A program made the translations under genes and the position numbers. This document shows, in pieces, positions 7,993 through 13,731 of a stretch of DNA of 18,655 nucleotides. The notes beneath the pieces are model-generated. The model did no database searches and was not told the DNA's origin. It saw nothing but the letters and a program-made list of their open reading frames with translations. The stretch covers positions 1 to 18,655 of the forward strand of contig JAGVEP010000029.1 in NCBI GenBank assembly GCA_020058145.1. The letters are read 5' to 3'. Position 1 is the stretch's first letter, and the number at the start of each line of letters is the position of its first letter. The DNA is from Phycisphaerae bacterium (GTDB lineage: Bacteria; Planctomycetota; Phycisphaerae; UBA1845; Fen-1342).

Positions 7993-8626
7993 GGCTTCTT
8001 CCGTCCGGCGGTGTCGCTGGCAGAGCGGCTAGGGCGTCGCGTGCCGGAGTCAGATTCCCGTTGAGCGCGAGGACCCGTTCGTAGGCCGCCCGGGCGCCGG
8101 CCCAATCCTGCTGCTCCGTGCACACCTGTGCCATGAGCATGTGTACGTCGGGGAAGTTGGCTCCGTGGGAAAGAGCGTTCTCGAGCCGGGCGCGGGCCTC
8201 CTGGGGTCGGCGGCGCACGAGCGCCACGCGGCCGGCGAGTACCAACGCGGCCGCATACGTCGGGTTAATCGTGAGCGCCTGCTCCAGCAGCTTGGCGGCG
8301 GTCTCGGGCTCGCCGGCCGCCAGCGCCACGTGGGCGCCGTAGCAGTGCAGGTCGGCGTAGTGCGGTTTCTCGGTGAGGGCAAGCTGGACGGCGCGGAGGA
8401 TGCGTCGCGCAAAATCGGGCGGCTTCCGTTCGATGCCTTGCAGGCAGGCGAGTACCAGTTCTGGTTCCTGCGCAAAGGCTCCCGCGAGCCCCCACAATTC
8501 AGGTTGCGTGCCCGAAGACTGGAAACTCAATTGTCCGTCTGGCGCGCTACGATCACGGGGCCGATCCGTCGGGACCTGGCTCCCCGGCCCAGGGTCCGGT
8601 GTTGGCCGTGGCGGGGTAGATCCCAT
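7976..8626 (-). CDS. TPR-repeat protein with disordered N-terminus
   Basis: Predicted 216-aa protein. The first 40 or so residues are rich in Pro, Asp, Arg and Ser and probably disordered. After that come helical repeats of TPR type (about 68-205), such as AKLLEQALTINPTYAAAL and ARAAYERVLALNGNL. The ATG at 8626 is preferred over an upstream in-frame GTG at 8644 because GGAGGAG lies 9 nt before it. The stop is inside the start region of the next TPR gene, a 17-nt overlap. The two proteins could be parts of one larger TPR assembly; the overlap is in a different frame and both frames are open, so I read them as two genes and not as a frameshifted one. Confidence 0.82.
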   Translation of the reverse strand: MGSTPPRPTPDPGPGSQVPTDRPRDRSAPDGQLSFQSSGTQPELWGLAGAFAQEPELVLACLQGIERKPPDFARRILRAVQLALTEKPHYADLHCYGAHVALAAGEPETAAKLLEQALTINPTYAAALVLAGRVALVRRRPQEARARLENALSHGANFPDVHMLMAQVCTEQQDWAGARAAYERVLALNGNLTPARDALAALPATPPDGRSHELSA

Positions 8627-8668
8627 AATGACTGGCTCCTCCACGTGCCGCGGGCTCGCGCGACGACG

Positions 8669-8866
8669 CTAGCGGCGACCCTTTTTCTTGGCAGGCAGCT
8701 CATCCGCCGCCGGTGCTGGCTTGTTCTCGGTTATCCCGCGTCCGTCCATCGGCACGAGGAAGAGAGTTTGACAGTGAGCGCAGCGCACGACTTTTCCGCG
8801 GGCCGCTTCGGCCGACACAACCGTGCGGCCGCACTTCAGATTCGGGCAGATCATCGTAACGGGCAC
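8669..8866 (-). CDS. Small zinc-ribbon protein
   Basis: Predicted 65-aa protein. Cys7 and Cys12 (CPNLKC) pair with Cys29 and Cys32 (CAHC) in a zinc-ribbon arrangement close to the MJ0042-type finger; the spacing of the first pair is CX4C. An Ala/Pro-rich linker and a basic tail (AKKKGRR) follow, which could contact nucleic acid. The start is uncertain: GTG at 8866 gives the length quoted, while an in-frame ATG at 8854 would give a protein four residues shorter starting MICPN. Neither has a clear ribosome binding site. It lies 42 nt upstream of the TPR gene on the same strand and may share its transcript. Confidence 0.72.
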   Translation of the reverse strand: MPVTMICPNLKCGRTVVSAEAARGKVVRCAHCQTLFLVPMDGRGITENKPAPAADELPAKKKGRR

Positions 8867-9028
8867 GGTCGCACCAACTTATCAGCGGTTCGAATCGAGA
8901 CGACCCGCTGTCATATCGGTCAGATTGCCCCGAACGATCATGGCAGCGCGTGCCGCTGGCAGAAGGGAGCGATGCCGCACGGAGGAATAGTCAGGTATGT
9001 GGTGCCGGTCTTGCCGAACGCCCGGCTC

Positions 9029-10915
9029 TTATTTGCGTGTTATTTTTCGCGCCGCGACCTTGCGATTTATCGGTCGTCGCGACGCCGGCACTTCTATCGC
9101 CTCGCGGCCCGCGAGGTAGGCTCCGGTCACGCTGGCGTGGTTCGCCGCGAGCTGCTCCAGTGTCCCGGTGGCGACGACGTGTCCGCCGCGTGTGCCGGGG
9201 CCGGGGCCGAAGTCCACGAGGTGGTCGGCGGCTTCCATTGTTTCGCGGTCGTGCTCGACCACGATGACAGTGTTACCCATGTCGCGCAGACGGTGCAGCG
9301 AAGCGAGCAACTGGCGGTTGTCGCGCGGATGCAGGCCGATGCTCGGCTCGTCGAGTACGTACAGGACGCCGACGAGCCCGCAGCCGATCTGGCTGGCCAG
9401 GCGGATGCGCTGCGACTCGCCGCCGGAGAGGGACGGTGCTGCCCGGTCGAGCGTCAGGTAGTCCAGTCCGACGTCGACCAGGAATTGCAGCCGCGCGCCA
9501 ATCTCCTTGAGCGGTTCGGCGGCGATGACGCTGCGTACGCCGTCGAGTTCGAGATTTCCGAAATACGCCAGGGCCCGGTGGATCGAGAGCTTGAAAGCCC
9601 CCGCGAAGTTCAGGCTCTGCACGGACGTGTCCGGTCCAGCGGGTCGGCCGGCGAGAAGCACGCCGAGGGCCTGGGGGTTCAGGCGTGCGCCGCGACATTG
9701 CGTACACTCGGCTTGGCGCATGAACTGCTCGTAGAAGCGGCGCACGATCGCGGAAGTCGATTTTTTGTGTCGGGCGTGCAGGTCTGCTAGCACGCCGGCG
9801 AACGTGTCGCCATGCTTCCACGTTCCGTGGCGCCCCTTCCACTCGAAGGTGATGTGCGCGTCGCCGGTGCCGAAGAGCAGGGCGTGCCGCGCCGCCGTAG
9901 GCAGGGCGTTCCAGGGCGTCCGCAGGTCGAACCCGAGGTGCCGTGCGACGCCCTCGTAGATGTGGCGTTGCCAGCGGCCGGGTGGGTGGCGCAAGGCCGC
10001 GATGCACGGCGCCAGAAAGCCGAGTCTGGGGTCTGGAACGAGCCGGTCGGGGTCGAAGTCGTAGCGCGTCCCGAGGCCGTCGCAGTGGAGGCACATGCCC
10101 TGCGGACTGTTGAAGCTGAACATCTGCGGAGTGGGGGGCTCGAAGCTCAAGTCGCACTGTCGGCAGGCAAAGCCGGACGACAGGAGGATGTCGCGGCTGG
10201 TGCCGGAGGACTTCGACCTGCGGCGCCGCGTCGGGGCGCGCTCAGACGGTGCGTCGGCGGTGAGTGAGACGATCGCAGTGCCCTCGCCGGCAGTGAGCGC
10301 GAGGTCCAGCGTTTCGGCGAGGCGGGCGCGTACGCCCGGTTTGATGATTAAGCGATCGACGACGACTTCGATATCGTGTCGACGATAACGGTCGAGTGGT
10401 GGCGGGTCGGAAAGGTCGATGATTTCGCCGTCGACACGCGCGCGAATGAAGCCCTGGCGGAGTAGTTCGTCAAACAGATCGCGATGTTCGCCCTTCTGCG
10501 CGCGGACCTGCGGCGCGAGGAGTACGACGCGGGTGTCGTCGGGTAAGGCGAGTACGCGGCCGACCATCTGCTCGCGCGTCTGGGCCGTGATCGGCTGGCC
10601 GCACTGGGGACAGTGCTGGACGCCGGCGCGGGCGAAGAGGACGCGCGCGTAGTCGTGGATTTGCGTGATGGTGCCGACGGTGCTGCGCGGGTTCCAGCCG
10701 CTGGTTTTCTGCTGTATCGAGATGGCGGGTGCGAGCCCGCGGATTTGGTCGACGTCCGGTTTCGGTAACTGGCCGAGGAACTGGCGGGCATAGGCACTGA
10801 GGGACTCGACGTAGCGGCGTTGGCCTTCGGCGTAGAGCGTGTCGAACGCGAGACTGCTCTTGCCGCTCCCCGAAACGCCGGTGAAACAAATCAACTTGTT
10901 CTTTGGCAACCGCAA
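9029..10915 (-). CDS. UvrA-like excinuclease subunit, first ABC module only
   Basis: Homologue of the N-terminal half of UvrA, the DNA-damage sensor of nucleotide excision repair. From the first standard start codon (TTG at 10915) it has 628 aa: Walker A GVSGSGKSS (13-21), a UvrB-binding-like region with YAEGQRRYVESLSAYARQF and SIQQKTSGWNPRSTVGT, a zinc site Cys251/254/275/278 with MFSFNSPQGMC, CTQCRGARLNP, signature SLSGGESQRIRLASQ (495-509), Walker B VLYVLDEPS and switch His555. It ends soon after GREAIEVPASRRP, just where normal UvrA (about 940 aa) continues into its second ABC module, with a short basic tail and stop. UvrA-like sequence also extends upstream of the TTG (DAIDIVGAREHNLRGVSL), to about 10960, with no ATG, GTG or TTG available. 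The real start is therefore unknown. Confidence 0.85.
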   Translation of the reverse strand: MRLPKNKLICFTGVSGSGKSSLAFDTLYAEGQRRYVESLSAYARQFLGQLPKPDVDQIRGLAPAISIQQKTSGWNPRSTVGTITQIHDYARVLFARAGVQHCPQCGQPITAQTREQMVGRVLALPDDTRVVLLAPQVRAQKGEHRDLFDELLRQGFIRARVDGEIIDLSDPPPLDRYRRHDIEVVVDRLIIKPGVRARLAETLDLALTAGEGTAIVSLTADAPSERAPTRRRRSKSSGTSRDILLSSGFACRQCDLSFEPPTPQMFSFNSPQGMCLHCDGLGTRYDFDPDRLVPDPRLGFLAPCIAALRHPPGRWQRHIYEGVARHLGFDLRTPWNALPTAARHALLFGTGDAHITFEWKGRHGTWKHGDTFAGVLADLHARHKKSTSAIVRRFYEQFMRQAECTQCRGARLNPQALGVLLAGRPAGPDTSVQSLNFAGAFKLSIHRALAYFGNLELDGVRSVIAAEPLKEIGARLQFLVDVGLDYLTLDRAAPSLSGGESQRIRLASQIGCGLVGVLYVLDEPSIGLHPRDNRQLLASLHRLRDMGNTVIVVEHDRETMEAADHLVDFGPGPGTRGGHVVATGTLEQLAANHASVTGAYLAGREAIEVPASRRPINRKVAARKITRK

Positions 10916-11094
10916 ACTGACGCCGCGCAGGTTGTGCTCGCGGGCCCCGACGATGTCGATGGCGTCGGGCTCGTTGACCGTGAGCGGCGGCGGGTTCGAG
11001 GTCGTCTGTGGCTCCGATATGGAAACCAGGAAGCCCCCCGCCGTTTCCAGGGCTGCCTGCTGCGATTGGCCCGGCAGAGGGTATTCAGTTGCGG

Positions 11095-11652
11095 CTAAGC
11101 GGGTAGCTCGATGATTGACTGTGTCTTAACGATCGTCCGTTCGCGCGGGAACGCGTGAAACGCGTGTACATGAAACTCGCGATCCCGGGCTTCGTGGTCA
11201 AGATACGAAAAGGGCGTCAACTCGCCTTCGCTCCAAGCCTCGTAGGCGTGGAACCAGCCGCGTTTCTCGGTGTGGCGGAGGAGGTCGTGGTGGACGGACT
11301 TGTACAACGCCTCGTCCATCGTCTCCACTTGTGTGCTGACCATGTAGCCCCAGCCGTCTCCAATGCGGCGCTCGTGATCGCGCTCGCCCTTGAGCCGGAA
11401 GCGCGTCAGCACACCGCGCGTAGGCAGCAACTCGCTTTCCCGCCCGAGGTACTCGGTCAGGCAATGCTGTCCGCTGGTGACGGTCACGACGTGGCTGAGA
11501 CCGACGATCCAGATGTCAGCGTGGTAGCGCCCCTGTGCGACCCGGTAGTCCCCGAAATGCTGGAACAGCTCCGGATGCAGGGTACGTTCGAATAGAACTA
11601 GATGCAGGTCAACGGCTTGCGATGCCGTCTGACCGAGCTCAACATGATTCAT
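11095..11652 (-). CDS. DUF2617-like conserved protein
   Basis: Predicted 185-aa protein, function unknown. The pattern LFERTLHPELF near the start, a TSGQHCLTEYLG segment, a VSTQVETMDEALY segment, and the end FHAFPRERTIVKTQSIIE match what I remember of DUF2617 proteins of Planctomycetota and Actinobacteria. No signal peptide or membrane segment is seen. The ATG at 11652 is preferred, but TTG codons at 11673 and 11667 are in frame, and the best-placed Shine-Dalgarno-like GAGG would serve the second TTG. The stop lies inside the upstream open part of the UvrA-like frame, so the two genes may overlap and be translationally coupled. Confidence 0.72.
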   Translation of the reverse strand: MNHVELGQTASQAVDLHLVLFERTLHPELFQHFGDYRVAQGRYHADIWIVGLSHVVTVTSGQHCLTEYLGRESELLPTRGVLTRFRLKGERDHERRIGDGWGYMVSTQVETMDEALYKSVHHDLLRHTEKRGWFHAYEAWSEGELTPFSYLDHEARDREFHVHAFHAFPRERTIVKTQSIIELPA

Positions 11653-11779
11653 CGCCTTGTCGGACAAGCGCAAAACCTCACATCTATCCTGAGATAGCCA
11701 TTATAGCATGCCGCACTCACGCGGCCCATCAGAAATTCGCCGCGCCGGCACTTTTGCTACGCCGGACGAGGCACGCAGT

Positions 11780-12178
11780 TCACTCGGCGGACGGACGCGG
11801 GCGCGGGCCGCTCTTCACGTGAGCGCACCCGAGCGCGTAGAGCAACGGGTAGTCATAGATGCCCGTGTCGTGGCCATCCTGCCAGACAATCCGCAGTGCG
11901 TAGCTGCCGACGAGCTCAGCCCGGCTGGCCTGTGCCTGAAGTCGCTGCTGCGCCGGGGCTGCAATCGTCGGGAGCCCGGTCGTCGGCACCGCGGCCAACT
12001 CACGCTCCGCGCGGCAGGCCGCACACGGGCAGGCCCGCCGCAGTTCGACCAGCGGAATCACGCTCGCTTCACCGCCAGACCACTGAATCCGCAATTCCGC
12101 GGCCCGGACGAGCTCGATTTCCACCGGCTGGAGCAGCATCTGTTGGTCGCCGTGAACCGTTCCGAGCACTATCGGCAC
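11780..12178 (-). CDS. DUF971 (GBBH-like N-terminal domain) protein
   Basis: Predicted 132-aa protein of the DUF971 family, the small domain also found at the N-terminus of gamma-butyrobetaine hydroxylase. Typical features are an opening beta segment (ELRIQWSGGEASVIPLVELR), the cysteine motif ACPCAACRAERE, and the closing GSYALRIVWQDGHDTGIYDYPLLYALG. The GTG at 12178 is chosen because GGAGG lies 8 nt upstream; the frame is open far upstream but overlaps accA there. A linker of about 35 residues between the Cys motif and the last strands is longer than I would expect for the family. Stand-alone DUF971 proteins have been linked by context to iron-sulfur or thiol chemistry; no function is assigned. 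It follows accA by 70 nt. Confidence 0.85.
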   Translation of the reverse strand: MPIVLGTVHGDQQMLLQPVEIELVRAAELRIQWSGGEASVIPLVELRRACPCAACRAERELAAVPTTGLPTIAAPAQQRLQAQASRAELVGSYALRIVWQDGHDTGIYDYPLLYALGCAHVKSGPRPRPSAE

Positions 12179-12248
12179 CGAGTGGCCCTCCACGAGCTGT
12201 GCGGCCGATTGTGGCTTCGCACAGGCCCCTTTCTGCCGCGCCGCAGAG

Positions 12249-13337
12249 CTACGCCTCGGGCTGGACCGCCGCGGCCTTAGTAGGCCGGCGAGCCCGCTTG
12301 GCCGGTTTCGTGTCAGTCCGGCCGGGTTCTGATTTTCCGCCTTCCACGAAGAAGGAACCGATCTTGCGCCAGCGGTCATAGCGCCGTCGTAGCAGTGATT
12401 CGGGTTTGAGGCGGCGGAGGTCACGCAGCGTCTTGCCGATCCAGGTGGCCAGATTCTGGGCCGTCTCCTCCGGGTTGCGGTGCGCCGCCCCGAGCGGCTC
12501 CGGAATGATCGCATCGATCAAGTCCAGCCGCTTAAGATCCGCGGCCGTCAGCCGTAGGGCTTCCGCCGCCTGAGCAGCGTATTCGCCGGACTTCCAGAGG
12601 ATTCCCGCACAACCTTCCGGGCTGATGACAGAGTAGTAGGCGTGTTCCAAGACAGCGACCTGGTCCGCGACCGCGAGGCCGAGCGCGCCGCCGCTGCCAC
12701 CCTCACCGACGACGACCGCGACGACGGGAGTCGCCAGGCGCGACATTTCCATCAGGTTGATGGCAATCGCCCGCGCTATCCCGCGCTCCTCGGCTTCAAC
12801 GCCCGGGTAGGCGCCCGGTGTGTCCACCAGACAAACGACCGGCACGTTGAATTTGGCCGCCAGCTTCATCTTCTCAAGAGCTTTTCGATAGCCGTCCGGA
12901 TGGGCGCAGCCAAAGTTGACCTCGATCTTCTCGCGCCACTCGCGGCCCTTCTGATGTCCGATAAGCATAACGCGATGCCCGGCAAGCCGGGCAAAGCCGC
13001 AAACAACGGCGTGGTCGTCGCCGTACAGCTTGTCGCCGTGCAATTCGCAGAAGTCCTCGGCGATCAGGCGGATGTAGTCGCGCACCAGAGGTCGTCGCGG
13101 GTGCCGGGCGACGGCGACCGTCTCCACGGCGGTGAGGTTCGCGTACGATTGCCGCAGTGCGTTCTGCAACTGCTCGCGAATCGTGGTGATGACTTCGGAG
13201 TAATCGCGCCCGGATTCCGCCTGAAGCGTCTCGAGGCGCTGGATCTCCTGTTCCATCTTCGCGAGGGGCTTCTCGAACTCCAGTACGTGCCCGATCGCCC
13301 CCGCCGGGTTTGCAGCGGTAGCTGGCTGTGTGCTCAT
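12249..13337 (-). CDS. accA: Acetyl-CoA carboxylase carboxyltransferase subunit alpha
   Basis: Predicted 362-aa alpha subunit of acetyl-CoA carboxylase carboxyltransferase, which with AccD transfers CO2 from biotin to acetyl-CoA to make malonyl-CoA for fatty acid synthesis. Near-diagnostic blocks are FCELHGDKLYGDDHAVVCG, MLIGHQKGRE, HPDGYRKALEKMKLA, VDTPGAYPGVEAEERG, VVGEGGSGGALGLAVAD and YYSVISPEGCAGILWK, ending IIPEPLGAAHRNPE. The ATG at 13337 gives the usual N-terminal helical region (FEKPLAKMEQEIQRL); no Shine-Dalgarno sequence is visible before it. The protein is longer than E. coli AccA (319 aa), mainly because of a basic, Lys/Arg-rich tail after about residue 315. accD is not nearby. 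It is the first gene of the minus-strand run and is divergent from purL. Confidence 0.96.
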   Translation of the reverse strand: MSTQPATAANPAGAIGHVLEFEKPLAKMEQEIQRLETLQAESGRDYSEVITTIREQLQNALRQSYANLTAVETVAVARHPRRPLVRDYIRLIAEDFCELHGDKLYGDDHAVVCGFARLAGHRVMLIGHQKGREWREKIEVNFGCAHPDGYRKALEKMKLAAKFNVPVVCLVDTPGAYPGVEAEERGIARAIAINLMEMSRLATPVVAVVVGEGGSGGALGLAVADQVAVLEHAYYSVISPEGCAGILWKSGEYAAQAAEALRLTAADLKRLDLIDAIIPEPLGAAHRNPEETAQNLATWIGKTLRDLRRLKPESLLRRRYDRWRKIGSFFVEGGKSEPGRTDTKPAKRARRPTKAAAVQPEA

Positions 13338-13499
13338 AGTTATATACCAAAACAGGCCGCGCCATGGTGGGCTGGAAGCCCGCACCCAATTCTGCCTGTG
13401 TTGGTGCGGCATGTTACCTCACGTCGGGGCAGCTTTGCAAGACAAAAGCTCTCCTGGCTTCGTGTTTTGTTACCGCTCTTCGTCCGTCTAAATTACATA

Positions 13500-13532
13500 A
13501 CTATTGTTGTGCCAATTGTTTAACGCAATAGT
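13500..13532. promoter_or_regulatory. AT-rich interrupted palindrome, possible operator
   Basis: ACTATTG at 13500-13506 is the exact reverse complement of CAATAGT at 13526-13532, and a CAATTG palindrome sits close to the centre (13513-13518). This lies in the AT-rich stretch between the divergent accA and purL genes, where a regulator could act on both. No known operator consensus is recognised. Confidence 0.3.
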
Positions 13533-13657
13533 GATTCCGACGCCGGGGATGTGTCCGTGATCGCGCACGGACGGTGCCTGGTCTGTGGTGGGCGCCACCA
13601 GGTGGGTGTTCGAGTGGCCGTGAGCCGGATGCCGCGCGCTCGGCGGTCGCGACGGCG

Positions 13658-13710
13658 GTGTCGCTTCGCGGTATGATTCCGCGACACGGCGACCGCGGCC
13701 CCGCGGTCGC
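13658..13710 (+). promoter_or_regulatory. Two tandem hairpins in the purL leader
   Basis: GTGTCGC (13658-13664) can pair with GCGACAC (13681-13687). Directly after it, GCGACCGCGG (13689-13698) can pair over 10 bp with CCGCGGTCGC (13701-13710). The second hairpin ends 8 nt before the GGAGG (13719-13723) that serves the purL start at 13732. There is no U-tract, so they are not intrinsic terminators. They could affect purL translation or mRNA stability, or simply reflect GC-rich DNA. Confidence 0.35.
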
Positions 13711-13731
13711 GTGCCCTTGGAGGGTGGCAGA

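Larger units (their letters stand above)
13338..13731. other. Divergent intergenic region between accA and purL
   Basis: These 394 bases hold no convincing gene. The part at about 13486-13535 is clearly AT-richer than its surroundings and is the likeliest place for divergent promoters, although I cannot assign -35/-10 boxes with confidence. The right part is GC-rich and carries two hairpins just before purL. A minus-strand open frame of 86 codons crosses the region (13488-13748), but its composition is Arg/Pro-rich and it overlaps the purL start, so I do not call it. Confidence 0.6.

Noticed and set aside
8141..9790. 549-codon plus-strand open frame
   Set aside because: It runs across three minus-strand genes (TPR, zinc ribbon, UvrA-like) that have well-supported motifs.
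12179..12514. Upstream extension of the DUF971 frame to a 244-aa protein
   Set aside because: The extra part overlaps accA, is low-complexity Arg/Ser-rich, and a good GGAGG precedes the GTG at 12178.
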